Of a DNA stretch of 64,000 bases, positions 12,639-23,825 are shown one piece after another. A model generated the notes under the pieces. The model was not told the origin of the DNA, did not search any database, and worked only from the letters and a program-made list of their open reading frames with translations. The position numbers and the translations under genes are program-made. The stretch is from NCBI GenBank assembly GCA_958510875.1, contig OY294068.1, forward strand, positions 33,832,297-33,896,296, given 5' to 3'. This DNA is from Endomychus coccineus. Its lineage: Eukaryota > Arthropoda > Insecta > Coleoptera > Endomychidae. Each line of letters begins with the position of its first letter. Position 1 is the stretch's first letter.

Positions 12639-13040
12639 TTATTTTAAGAGCGGTTTGAAAGACATATAAAAGTCATCACAGTCTGGGCAAATCATCTTAT
12701 AAGTTCCAGGTTCACTATATTTATTGGTTTTGTCTTTGGCGTTATATATAAGATGGCAAAGTTTATTTTGAGGTTTGAAACTGATTTTAAAATTATGGCG
12801 TGATAAAATGTTAGCAATATGTTCGGTTACTGGACCAAAATATGTCAAAGAGATGAATTCAGTGGATACATCTATGTATTTTATACCCGGATAAATTTTA
12901 TAAAAAGTTAATTGTTGTAGTTTGCGATTTATTAGTTTAATTATTTGATCTACCGGGAAACCATTATTGATGGCTATTCGTTTTATCGTGTTCAACTCAA
13001 TAGTGAGGTGTTCTTTTGACAATAGTATCGAAAATGCTAT
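12639..13040 (-). pseudogene. Penelope-like element, C-terminal fragment
   Basis: The minus-strand frame reads LSKEHLTIELNTIKRIAINN, then a linker and TNKYSEPGTYKMICPDCDDF. This corresponds to the stretch in Penelope-like retroelements between the reverse transcriptase thumb and the start of the GIY-YIG endonuclease. The endonuclease is cut off just after its first cysteine pair (CPDC). RT core and LTR-like ends are absent here. Another piece of this class lies at 18.1-19.0 kb on the opposite strand. Confidence 0.75.
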
Positions 13041-14247
13041 GATAAATGGAAGGGTAGAAGCAACTGAACTTCTTTCGTTGTAATTTGTTCACCCTTCAGT
13101 TAAAACACACAGCATGCTATAAAAAATGGTAAATGATAGACTAAGAGAATATATCTATTAAATTGATATAATCTTGACAGTTAATTGATATTGAAAATAG
13201 CAAAATATCGTTACTAGACAATACTAGAAGGACAAACGTAGATAATTGCTACTCAATCATGAATAATTATCATATTGTTGATTACACCATCACATGTCAT
13301 GGAAGGATAAAGTGTTGGATAAATTGGAGAGTTCCTCACATCTGAGCGCTAGAACATTCCCTAAGATGTAATGAACATCCATCGTACTGCCATGTAGCAA
13401 CTAAGTTCGCATACACAATTTCCCGAAGGAGAACATTATATATTAAGAAACATATACATATTCCGTGTTAAGGGAAGCATTTGAGAGGCTAAGAATAACT
13501 CCGATTTCAATTTCTCTAATAAGTAAATAAGTCAACTTGAAATCTTCCGATTGTGCGTTAATAGCTTCGAACGCCTAGGGGGATTATCTGGAGTGCTCTT
13601 TTAGCTCGATAACTCCTGATTTATTAAATCAAGTTCAATTTTTTTGGAGGCAATCTCCCTGTAATGAGTTTGAGGCGTTCATTAAAAATCGTGTTCATTA
13701 TGCTTTCAAGTGGAAATGATATATTGTTGAACATGTTAAAAATGTAATGATTTTTACTTTCTGATTCACCGTTGAATGGCTATTAGAGGTGATTAACTAA
13801 TTTGGTGACAAAAGAATGAATTCGATCGGCCACATCGTCTACTCAATAATCTTTGATATTATTTCGAATCAACAGCTTAGAGAATCATAAATACGCTTTT
13901 TCTAACAAACCTTGAGTTAATTGGAAAATCAATTGAGGTGTTCGGAACTTTGTGATATTCCATTTAAACAATACTGAATCAGTCCAAGAAATTTTGCTTG
14001 GTTTGACATCTCTACATTTTTATTACCAACAATCTGTATTTTGTGAGATGGCTCAAATCCAGGATGGTTTTTCCGTAAATAATAGGTATTGTGTTGTTCC
14101 CTCATTTAGTATTGTTTCGTTCATCGCAAACCAGTGATTAGCATGAATAAATATATTGTTGGTATACTTGTTAACGTCTGGGTGTAGCTTTGCATGTCTT
14201 CAAAATAATCTGTTAATTGCAAATGTTGAGGTCAATAAGGTCGTTAA
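13041..14247. other. AT-rich stretch, nothing recognised
   Basis: No coding or structured sequence identified. Confidence 0.5.
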
Positions 14248-15290
14248 TACGAGGGCAAGGTGAAAATTCCCTGAAAAATTAAATAAGAAAGAATATATTT
14301 GGTCAAAACTTATTTCATTTCTCAATATAATCTCCTTGTAGTCCGCTACACTCCGTCCGACGTTTTTCTAATTTTTTTATCTCTTCTAAATGATACAATT
14401 TCGGTAATCCTTCAAAGTAGGCGTTTGTTCCAGATATGACCTCATCGTAGGATCCAAATCTCTTTCCGCCGAGCCATTTCTTCAAGTTTGGAAATAGATA
14501 AAAATTGCGTGGGGCAAAATCCGGAAACCATGGTGGATGACGAACCAATTCGTAGTGCAATATGTGCAATTTTGCCATTGTGACTGCGGACCCGTGCGCC
14601 AGTGCCTTGTCCTGTTGGAAGAGCCCTTTTTTCTTTGCTAAACGCGACCGCTTTCGCGTCAAATCGGCGTAGAATCAATGCAACAGCTCTGCATAATATA
14701 CGTCGGTGATCGTTTGGCCCTTTTTAAGGTAATCGATATGAACGATACGGTGTGCATCCCAAAAAAACTGTCGCCATGACTTTGTTGGTCAATGAACTCA
14801 CTTTGGTCTTTTTCGGCTTCGATTCAACTCGACAAATACACTGTTTCGACTGTTTTTTTGTCTCTGGTGTGTTGTCATGGATTCATGTTTCGTCCACGGT
14901 TACGAAATGGCGCAAAAACTTTTTATCGCGCTTGAACGTCGCAAAACACTCCTGTGAAGTTATCACACAGTCGCACTTGTTGTCAAAAGATAGCAAATGC
15001 GGCAGATGTCCATAGCTTCAGCAATCTCGTGAACTTTAACTCGCCGATCGTCCACTATTATACCATGGATTTTATCGTTGTTACCTCAATTGGTTGAGTA
15101 AACCGTTCGGCGGCCTTTATGGTCATACTAACATACTACCACAATAGTAAGCCACTTGTGAATCATTCCAATCGATGGTGAAGAGTCCCCATAATGTTCA
15201 ACAAACGATGCTTCTGTTTGCGTAATGTTTTTCCCAGGTAAGAAATAATGTTCAATCAAGATGGAAATTAATTTTTTTCCATGTTTGCAA
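14248..15290 (-). mobile_element. mariner element, 5' end lost
   Basis: The low-coordinate end shows a mariner-type terminus (TACGAGGGCAAGG from 14248, TA-flanked), matching the inverted complement at the end of the second mariner copy (59000-59007). The transposase lies on the minus strand. No matching terminus is recognisable beyond 15290, where an unrelated LINE fragment begins by about 15430, so the 5' end appears truncated or eroded. Confidence 0.8.
14315..15282 (-). pseudogene. mariner transposase pseudogene
   Basis: The minus-strand start ATG is at 15282-15280. In order: an N-terminal helix-turn-helix region with LPGKNITQTEASF and SIGMIHKWLT, a linker, FVTVDET (first catalytic Asp), QQDKALAHGSAV (second Asp), and a C-terminal FYLFPNLKKWLGGKRF. 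Multiple frameshifts and stops disrupt it. The third Asp of the expected DD34D triad is replaced: the usual DFFLF reads NFYLF. It is a dead copy, related to the mariner at 56.4-59.0 kb. Confidence 0.85.
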
Positions 15291-15429
15291 AAATCTTGCT
15301 TTCGATGGGTTTCAAAATAGAACTGAATGACATATCAGTCTGAAAAATTCTAATGCGTTTTAGTAAAAGAGCTACATCACAAATGTCACAAGGAATTTTT
15401 GATTGTTGGGCCACCAGTTTTATTTGCTC

Positions 15430-15760
15430 TCGTATAATATAATGAATAGAGTAGGTCCTAATATAGAGTCTTGAGAAACTCCAAGATCTAATTTTGCAGT
15501 AAGATAATGATTTAATCTATTCCAGACATAGGCTTCTCACCTTGTTTCTTTCCAACTTGTATTCTAATAACTCATAATTTAAGCAATCATGAGCCTTGGA
15601 AAGGTCTAGAATACCCCAAGTGCCAATTACCCATTGTCAAGCAAATCTACGATATTGTGTACGAATTGGAAGATAGCAGTCTGAGTGAACCTGTTTCTTC
15701 TACACTGATCAGTTTATTTGATCCCCCTCAGTTACCTAGGTGATTTAAAAATGTTATATG
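15430..15760 (-). pseudogene. LINE reverse transcriptase fragment
   Basis: The minus strand reads LDLSKAHDCLNYELLEYKL, the RT motif-A region of jockey/R1-like LINEs (the usual form is DLSKAFDCVNH), followed at lower coordinates by SILGPTLFI, the motif-B region. Upstream sense sequence contains TAIFQFV and VDLLDNG, also typical. The FADD active site and both element ends are missing. Confidence 0.65.
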
Positions 15761-17035
15761 TTTAGTTAATAAACATCTCGAAGATATAATTCAAAAATTT
15801 GTTTTCGAGCGTTGTTATCATTCTATTGAGAATTCACGTATTCACGTATTCATGAGAATTCCTAAGTTATTAATGCAGTTTGAAGGACTCATAAGCAAAT
15901 TGTTGTCTTTATTTCCGTGGGTAGTAATTTGTTTATAAAACAACGAAAAGTGATTTCGAACTGAAAAGGGAGCTGTGATAATGAATAATGCCACATAATA
16001 AGCTCATAATCTCACAAATTACATTTTCATGTTGTATTTCTAAGAGCCGGGTTTCAGTATTTAATTATTTCATGAAGTAAATTTCATATATTAAAGTGTC
16101 TCTGTCATGAGCTAAATTTGAACATCCGTACCGACCGTACCCTATACGTTATTAAATTCTCAAAATAATAATATAAGTCAGAGAATGTTATTAATTTTCC
16201 AGTTCCAAATCTTCTTTATGGTTCTACGGTCTGAGAAAACTGCCAATATTAAATTTTCATGCTTTTGTTTTTGCGAGACTTGCAAAATAGGCTCCACAGA
16301 TGTTAGTGCTCAGGGAATATTATATCATAACAGGATTTAGACAGGCGTGAATCTTTGAGAGGTCAACTGTCGGTGGTGAGATATTTGTGGTGCTGCTGTC
16401 GATTAATGAATAAATAATCATCTAATTATCTATTAATCGAAGTCAAGCATCATATGAATAATTGTTTAATCCATTGATTAACATGTGTAATGAAATAATC
16501 CATTATTACAGCGTTACGATTGATCTTTGTCACTTTTACTCACATCGCGATTTGAAATGCTGATAGTAGGTTCCACAACTTCAGAAACACTATAACTATA
16601 ATTTGACTATGATGTTTCAACACATATTCAAATCGAATAGGAATTAAATAGTGAAATTTCTGTGAAATTATGATGTATACTAAGATTCCTGATCGAATTT
16701 AATTAAACATTCACTGCTTAGTGAATCACTTATGATAGACACTGATTTATCTTACATGACACAGACCAACTTAACATCAGTTGTACCTCCTTGGCTCGTG
16801 CTATTGTCAAGTCTGATTTATTTTACCAAGTTTATAAGGTATCTTTCACTAAAAATTATAAAAGAAAGTACTGTACTTTTTAGTATCTGCACATCAACGT
16901 TATAAACATGGTAGTAGCCGTTTCACGCATATATTTTTCCGAGGTAAGCTAGTATTTATGTATGTATCAGATATGATAACTCGTGCATTTCCGGTACATA
17001 TTTTTCAAAAATGTTCAAATCTGATTACCAGAGAC
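15761..17035. other. AT-rich stretch, nothing recognised
   Basis: No coding or structured element identified. Confidence 0.5.
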
Positions 17036-17650
17036 GTAGACAGTGAGGAAGAATTAGACAATAAGGATGAGTGATGAATTTGATATCGAAAATATGCCAG
17101 TAGTTTTCGTGACGCAGGCAGTTAAAATGAACCAGTTGAAGGTGGATTACTAGAGGAAGATCTTACTATAGAAGAGGAAGGAATAATTGTTGGGGAACCG
17201 GGAGTAAAGATCCAGGCTAGATACAAATGATTTGAAACACCTAGCTTGAAAGCCTAAACATCAATGACGAATCTCTAATATTCAAAGGTAACTCTAAATG
17301 GCCTCCATATATAAAAGAACTGACAACGCCATATCAATTCTTCAGTTTTTTCGGTGACTTATTGAAAAGATCAAAGAAGAATATTGTTTGTACAATACCC
17401 AAAACAAATCATCAAAACTAGTGAAAGTAACTGTTGAAGATATAAAAAAAAATTGGGGTAGTTACATATGTCAGTAGTTCATTTAGCTGGTTCAGTTATA
17501 CAAACATAAATCATACAGATGACATTTCGTAGGAATGCCTTTTCAAAATTAGACCAATTGCTGATATGTTGAATTCAAAGTATGTGGTAATACCATACGA
17601 GCAATTATTGTGCGTGAATGAACAATTATGTACTACTGAAGTGAGATATT
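17036..17650 (+). pseudogene. piggyBac-like transposase, N-terminal remnant
   Basis: Plus-strand translation across frames shows an acidic leader, then WPPYIKELTTPYQFF, VTVEDIKK, VVHLAGS and PYEQLLCVNEQLCTTE. These correspond in order to the first half of piggyBac transposases (LTPYEFF, the LGI.MSL region and SIDEQM). Several frameshifts are present and the rest of the catalytic domain is absent. A second piggyBac remnant is on the minus strand at 30.8-31.4 kb. Confidence 0.7.
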
Positions 17651-18099
17651 TTTCTGAGCAGATTGTTGATTAGTGACTTTACGTCTGCCTCGTGTCAGTG
17701 ACGAGTCCATGAGAAGGGCGAAACAGCTGTCTGAGACTATAGGACGTATTGTCACTGTCCAACCTGGTGAACTAAAACTTTGACTATTACCTTGGGTTGT
17801 ATATAATATTTCAAAAAATAAACTAACAACTTCTGATACACTACAACATTAATAAGTATGAAACATTCACTAAAAATACCAGTAGACATCTTCAGAATAG
17901 ACTAGAACAGAAAACAAAATGCGCTCATTCAAATACTGTAATTAAGTAATGAAAACAAGGAATTACCTTCAGCTGTTCAACGGGATTCAATAAACTGGTT
18001 ATTTGCTAAGGAAGGAACTGATTATAAAGAGTAATAATAATAATAGTGAAAAATCAGTATTGACTTACCATATTATTCGAATACAAGCTACACCATTCC

Positions 18100-19040
18100 T
18101 CAAGAAAGTTTATATATTTCCGCGACATTTTTCAGACCAAATACAATACCTCCCTCGCCCTATATATAGTATAGTGAGGAAAGTAAGAGGAATTATGGAT
18201 TATGACGTGAAGGATCATCTTGAGTCTTTGTAACTACAAGATTTCGTTCTCTTCTTGATCTTGTTTTACTGAACCGAGACACGGTAAGATCAAGACAAAT
18301 CTGAGGAAATTTTAATGAATTTATAAAAATCAATACCTACTCGTGGATCATCTATTAATTTCCTTAGAAGTTGTTTCTTTATTTACAAATATACCAGTCG
18401 TTTTCGTTGGGCAGAGATTAAAAACCACACACCTCTAGATCAATCTGTATTTATAAATGCAGTGACGTTTTGTTTAGAATGCACTTATTTTCGATACGGT
18501 GAGCAATATTTCGGTCAAATATTCGGTACAGCAATGGGATCTCCTATTTCAGCTACTATTGCCTAGAGGAATCTGTAATAAACTCATTAGATTTTCAACC
18601 CGTATTCTTTAATCGGTATGTAGATGATTGCCTGATGTGTGTTCTCAATGATAAAGTTCATTACGCTATTAATGAATATAACAATTTCCACTGTAAAGTT
18701 CAATTTACTTGTGAAATGGAAGTGAACAAAAACATGCATTTCCTAGATATGAACATTAGGCATGATGCAGATGGAAAAATAAAAAATTCGTGGTTTACTA
18801 AAGAAGTTTGGTCTCAAGGTTATCTTCACAATTCCGTTTCGCCAGCTAGTTATGGAAAAAGTAATATAACAGCCTTACAAATCGCTCTGTTAAATTGCCC
18901 CACCTAAAGAACAGTCCCAAAAGTTTGAAAATTGTTCGTAATACACTGGAAATAAATGGCTAACCAAAAATATTTTCAATCCCATCGTTGAAGAAAGAAT
19001 ACACAAACGCTATAATGGAACGTCATATATAATTAACATA
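18100..19040 (+). pseudogene. Penelope-like reverse transcriptase
   Basis: Frames on the plus strand read VVSLFTNIPV, then TYFRYGEQYFGQIFGTAMG, then the active site RYVDDCLM (YVDD at 18617-18628), then the thumb MHFLDMNIRHD, and finally LKIVRNTLEINGYPKNIF up to about 19035. Order and motifs fit the RT of Penelope-like elements. Several stops (for example in the ATIA motif after GSPIS) make it a pseudogene. The GIY-YIG domain should follow, but the sequence changes abruptly to the Crypton left hairpin at 19051. Confidence 0.75.
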
Positions 19041-19050
19041 ATAGTAGTTT

Positions 19051-19167
19051 ACGTAACAAGTCCCGAAAGTGGTCTTTTACTGAACGAGTGGGCAAACTGC
19101 AGAGCTAGCCGCAGGCGAGTCCTGCAAGCCTGCGAGTCCAGTAAAAGCTATTTGGGACGTATCACGT
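19051..19167. repeat. Crypton left hairpin
   Basis: Outer arms 19051-19082 and 19139-19167 are imperfect inverses (GTCCCGAAAGTGGTCTTTTA against TAAAAGCTATTTGGGAC). Inside lies a second hairpin, GCAGGC...GCCTGC, around 19111-19133. It is G+C rich relative to its flanks. Confidence 0.75.
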
Positions 19168-19308
19168 ACAACATTTTTTTTAAACGGGCATTGTTGTACC
19201 ATAAACTTCATATTATTCAGTTTACATTTTTATAACAAGAACTCTTTATTAACTAATTTTAACAATTTTTTTTAACAATCGTTAATTTTTGGTTTACAAA
19301 TATAAACA

Positions 19309-20397
19309 TTATTTTTGAATAGTTATATTAAACGTACAATTATTAGCATTACTTATCTGTAAGCACGATATTTCAAAATTATTCGTTGACGTGAGATTTT
19401 TTGAACTGCTTACATTATAATGAGTTTTTGAGACAATTTCTGTGTTTGAGTTACCTGCTTTTCGAATTTTGTTAGCTATATCAATCTTATTCTGAACTGA
19501 ATCCTCAATGTAACCTTCGGCAACTTGAGATGAACTCCAACCACCATGTCGTTTTAAGTTTATGATGTCAGCACCTCCGCTAGCTAGCAAAGTCGCCGAA
19601 CTACGCCTAAAGCAATTCCCTGTGCATTCCTTTGGGTTTGGCAATCTCAAAAATGTAGCTATTTTAGAGAAAGCATTACCTACAGTATGTATGCCTACAG
19701 GTTGCTTATTACATTTTCCTTTATTGTAATTGATAAAGAGACGTCGATGAGGAACGTTGGTTGGGCGTAGCGCCATATACTTCCTATACAAATTTAGCTC
19801 TTTTTCCCCATTAATAATAAATGATCTTGATTTGTTTGTTTTGGTGTTCGAAATCTTAACCAAAAGCATAGTTTGTTTGTCTTCTATGTTGTCAATTAAT
19901 ATATTAGTGATTTCTTCCCGTCGACATGCACCAGTATAACCCATAATCAACAACACTTTGGTCATTAGATATTGTTCATCTGAAGCTTCTACTAAAAACT
20001 TATCGATATCCTCTTCATTAAGTACTCTAGACTCCTTTGCTTTATACCCTACGGATTTTTTCTTCATAAACGCTGTTAATTTAAAATATTTGCTTATGTC
20101 GATATTCCTTCTGGTACGTAGCATGGCCTTCAGCATCGAACATAAACTCCACAACGAAGAAGATTTCAGCGTTTCTGATTTTTCTGACAAATATGCCAAT
20201 AACACATCCTCACAAATGCTTATTACCTTCTTTTCCAGGCACGACTTTTCAAAAATTTGGTATGTTTGTTCATATCGTGTCCGGGACTTCGACGGTAATA
20301 AATCAAACGTTGCTTGGGTGGCCGCCTTAACAATTTCATCTGGTATAATTTCATCTTCCATTAATTCACAATCAAATGCATCATTTTGAATATCCAT
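19309..20397 (-). CDS. tyrosine recombinase, Crypton-like, intact frame
   Basis: A 362-codon uninterrupted frame starting at ATG 20397. Residues 1-25 are acidic; about 25-105 form a core-binding domain (AATQATFDLLPSKSRTRYEQ). The catalytic domain follows: the first Arg in GYTGACRREEITN (about 160), the C-terminal Arg in FRRSSATLLASGGADI (about 267), HGGW (about 287) and the nucleophile Tyr in VAEGYIED (about 297). The HxxR histidine is replaced: the family's usual GHSFRR reads GNCFRR. This may reduce activity or be a tolerated variant. The tail is Ser/Asn rich. The family is multicopy in insects and resembles Crypton recombinases. It would cut and join DNA at paired sites through a 3'-phosphotyrosine. 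The open frame among otherwise broken transposases suggests a recent insertion or retained use. Confidence 0.85.
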   Translation of the reverse strand: MDIQNDAFDCELMEDEIIPDEIVKAATQATFDLLPSKSRTRYEQTYQIFEKSCLEKKVISICEDVLLAYLSEKSETLKSSSLWSLCSMLKAMLRTRRNIDISKYFKLTAFMKKKSVGYKAKESRVLNEEDIDKFLVEASDEQYLMTKVLLIMGYTGACRREEITNILIDNIEDKQTMLLVKISNTKTNKSRSFIINGEKELNLYRKYMALRPTNVPHRRLFINYNKGKCNKQPVGIHTVGNAFSKIATFLRLPNPKECTGNCFRRSSATLLASGGADIINLKRHGGWSSSQVAEGYIEDSVQNKIDIANKIRKAGNSNTEIVSKTHYNVSSSKNLTSTNNFEISCLQISNANNCTFNITIQK

Positions 20398-20585
20398 TTT
20401 ATAATAAATGTCACATTTTCAACTAAGCGTCGAAATATGTCAAGTTATTTTATAGTTTTAAATAATACAAAACTCGGTTACTATAGAAACCAATTGACCG
20501 CTATCTTAGACTAACTATTTTACTACTTTTTTCATTAAAGATAGGCCGGAAAGTAGATAAAAATGAGTCCGGTAATAGTAATTTT

Positions 20586-20678
20586 CCTAACAAGTGCGGA
20601 AAGTGATGCTTTCCCGCACGCGACTGCCGTTCGGGTAAGCAGTCGAGTGCGGGAAAGACACTTTCCGCATGAGTTAGG
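20586..20678. repeat. Crypton right hairpin
   Basis: Two ~40-base near-perfect inverted arms (20586-20627 and 20639-20678) around an 11-base loop. The core reads GCGGAAAGTGATGCTTTCCC on one arm and GGGAAAGACACTTTCCGC on the other. It begins with the TAACAAGT motif shared with the left hairpin. A degenerate relative (GGGAAAATGACACTTTCC) occurs at about 21175-21192. Confidence 0.85.
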
Positions 20679-21139
20679 AACAATACTTTTTCTACAAGCG
20701 TAGGAAACAAATTCATTTTTTCAATTATTTATTCATGCAAATGGAAACAACTAACAAGAGTAACATTTTCTATCCACTAATTATTCGTAATATTGCACGA
20801 TTTCTTGTGGAAGTTCTTCATCAGATGAATAATCCATTGTGGCAATTTCACTGAATCGAAAATTTTATATAAGTAACGCTTTGTCTGTCACTCTGACAAT
20901 TACAAACAAATTTGTGTATTGATCGGCATGACAACATCAATTGTTACCTACTCGTTATCAGATCAATCAAAGCCTATATATAGGGTGATTTTCATAACAA
21001 TACATTTTTCTTTATCAATATTTGTTCATTTTTTCAATAAATAGTGCAAAATGATGGATGATTTTGAACAAACTCACTTAGTATTGCAACAAAAAAGCTT
21101 GAACTTTCATATTTTGTCACCCACCACTTATATTTTACG

Positions 21140-21800
21140 AGGATATCATATAAATGTTTTTCCCGCACAACTGTGGGAAAATGACACTTTCCAAACTGAA
21201 TTGCGTGCGGGTAGAGGGTAGAGCTTTTACCTACTACCAATATGTTATGTCAAACATTACGACACTGATATGAGTTTCGTAATGAGGTATTTTACCGCAC
21301 TAGTACGGTAAAGTAAAATTAATTGGAATGAACGTGTCAAAGTTAATTTTCTCCGATATATCACGGACTTTTTTTGAACTGCACCAGTCTTCGAATCGCT
21401 CAAATTCTTTTTCGTATCTATTGAGGGATTTAGCGGGTACTAGGGTTTGTATTGCGTTATTTGCAGCAAGTTCTATATCAGAATCCACACTTTCATAGTC
21501 GGAACTCATGTCGATACAATTATACCAAACTGATGTGAACGCGTCAAAATTGACATTTCGCAAAATAAATCAACAATGAGCGCAACGCTTGCTTGTTACA
21601 TGATTCTAATATCATTAATTTCAGGAATATTGACTAATTTTGAGTAAATAATTAACATTATTGGTAGTAGGTAAAATAATGTACTATATTCGTATCGTAA
21701 ATTCATATTACGATATTCAATGGCGTTTGACAAATTTCCCATCTCATTTCGTAATATGAATCTTTACGACACTTATATCGTAAATATCTATTACCGGACT
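21140..21800. repeat. palindrome-rich Crypton-related segment
   Basis: Exact 18-base inverted repeats TTTTACCTACTACCAATA (21225-21242) and its complement (21659-21676) enclose the recombinase fragment. Further hairpins: CATTACGA/TCGTAATG (21255-21262, 21277-21284), TTTACCG/CGGTAAA (21291-21297, 21306-21312), and a pair at 21695-21713 and 21749-21769 that are inverse of one another. Confidence 0.8.
21318..21563 (-). pseudogene. second Crypton recombinase, N-terminal fragment
   Basis: The frame contains AANNAIQTLVPAKSLNRYEK followed by FERFEDWCSSKKV, aligning with the core-binding domain of the full recombinase at 19.3-20.4 kb (AATQATFDLLPSKSRTRYEQ and IFEKSCLEKKV). Everything after about residue 75 is gone. 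It is clearly divergent from the intact copy, so it comes from a related but different element. Confidence 0.75.
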
Positions 21801-23713
21801 ATCACAATAATTTTCTGGCTCGGTCCGACAAAATGAGATTTTCTGACCTAAAAATAAATCGGAAAGTACTAATTTCTGGCCGGTTTTAAAAAAACGGTAA
21901 TACAGATAGTTTTATAACATTACTATACATTCCGGACACCTAAGAGAAAATTAAGGAATGTTTAAAAAAGTGTGATATAAATGTTGCACATAAACCTACT
22001 AACTGTGTTGCGAGATATTTTTCAAATCTAAAACCTTTGAATATGTGGTCATAATTATAGTACAATTCGATTACAAAAATTTTAATATTCCAACTAAGGC
22101 AACCGATTATTATAAAAGATCTATTCTGAGGATGATTCTCATAAAACGTGACTCCAAGTCTGTAAGTCACAGAACAGATATTCAGTCATTAAGTCAGATT
22201 TATTCTAATTTAATTAACTAAAACCCTTGCAAATTCCTACACGCATCTTTATAATATTAAAAGTATATTTTAGGTAGAATGCTCAAATAGCAATATTTCT
22301 AATAAGATCTATTACCTCATAAATCTTCAACATCTGGTTCGAAAGTAGATAGTTTAGGTTTTGGTTTCAGTAGTATACAGACTTTGTTGACATGAATTCG
22401 TATATTATGAGAATATTGCTAAGCAGTGGATTATTGAAACATAAACATACTTGAAACATTGATGTGTTACAGTTTCGATTATTCATGTTTGTGTTCGTTT
22501 CGAAGACGTGGGCATTTTTAGTTGAAATTGGTCCGATAAGGACGCTTTGTATTGATACAATTAGCTTTTAAATAATAATATACACCTAACCCGTAATTCC
22601 AAACAATAGTTTTAGAGAATAAACTTTCATAATGTAGTATTCAGTAAATAATTCAATCTAAGGATTTTACAATTTTAGATATGTTATCGAAACGTATATT
22701 CACGATTCATTCGCATTTTATTATTGAAATTGAAATTCAAAATATAGTTTAATTCGACAAAAATCCTTTAATATATTTCAACAACATTAAATTTCCTTAG
22801 GACTCCATAGTCCACATGAAAACATTTATTCTGGTTAATATTGGAGAGACATACCTTAACATAACAATGCATCAAGTTGACATTTGGAATAATTAATCAG
22901 ATGAATAATTCCGTAAATTTAATTTGTTGGAAAGCGTCATGTGGATTGGTTGTTGGCTGTTGGTTAGGGCAGTTTCTGTGATGCCATAATACAACCAACC
23001 CTATGTTGGTTTACTCAAAGAAGTTTTTTAATCGAGACTACATTATCAAGGGGTTTTCTCAGAGTCTATTGATTCTCTGTTTACTGAATATAAAAGCATC
23101 CTGCTTATCCACGTGCTTGATGAGGTGAAATCTGACCGCCCTAACCTTTCCGATGAAACGCGCTAAAATTTCATTTCACAGTCGATTTTTCTTCTTTGTT
23201 ATTCTCTAAACTAGAATTCGCCTCTAAACGAAAAGAATTTACGGAGATACACTCCCTGAGAAATTTCAATTTTACCTCACAATGGGTAACCATTTTATTG
23301 GAAATCGTCAATCAGCGAAATGAAAGGTTTCTAACGGTTTCCGGGACGTTGCTCCCCATCGTTGAAATTCAGAAGTGAGAAGGAATGTGTGAAGTAATTC
23401 TGTTGATGTTGGAACCTGCAACCTTCTTAGTTTTCATCAGTTAATATGAAATTATAAATAAATAGAACCGTGATCCATAGAACACTAACTTCTCTCACTC
23501 GTAGGGACCGAAAATGTATTGCAAATGATTAGAAACACATGAAAAGTGCATTGCCTCCAGAATGCTATCAGAAAAAAAAGTTAACCACAAATAAAGTTGC
23601 GCAAATTGTTTATATTGTTTTTAATAATGAATGATCAATTTAACTACCTCAGTTTTGAGATTACATAAAAATTTACAAAAAATGCAAAATTTTACCACTT
23701 TTGATCGAATAAT
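21801..23713. other. AT-rich stretch, nothing recognised
   Basis: No gene or repeat family identified. Confidence 0.5.
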
Positions 23714-23825
23714 AGTATATTATTCAACGAGCATATTATGGTGGCTATTATTCACGTGGATGAGGTGAGTGTCGTGAATCATCCAAGTGAATAATAGTCA
23801 TAATATGCAAGTAGAATACTATACT
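23714..23825. repeat. ~48-bp-arm hairpin
   Basis: Arms 23714-23763 and 23779-23825 are imperfect inverses sharing GCATATTATG and CTATTATTCAC words, with a ~15-base loop. Just outside, TTTGTCCACGAC (from about 23825) is inversely repeated as GTCGTGGACAAA near 24092-24103, suggesting a small element of about 280 bases beside the hairpin. Confidence 0.7.

Larger units (their letters stand above)
19051..20680 (-). mobile_element. Crypton-type tyrosine recombinase element
   Basis: A complete recombinase frame (minus strand, 20397-19309) is enclosed by two hairpin structures (19051-19167 and 20586-20678). The outer left arms of the two hairpins share a direct 20-base motif: TAACAAGTCCCGAAAGTGGT at 19054 and TAACAAGTGCGGAAAGTGAT at 20588, 17 of 20 identical and 1534 bases apart. 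Cryptons move by tyrosine recombinase and lack classical inverted termini, so short direct repeats at the ends would fit. The exact boundaries are inferred. Confidence 0.65.

Noticed and set aside
19757..20389. Plus-strand ORFs of 60 and 143 codons over the recombinase
   Set aside because: Antisense shadows of the 362-codon recombinase.
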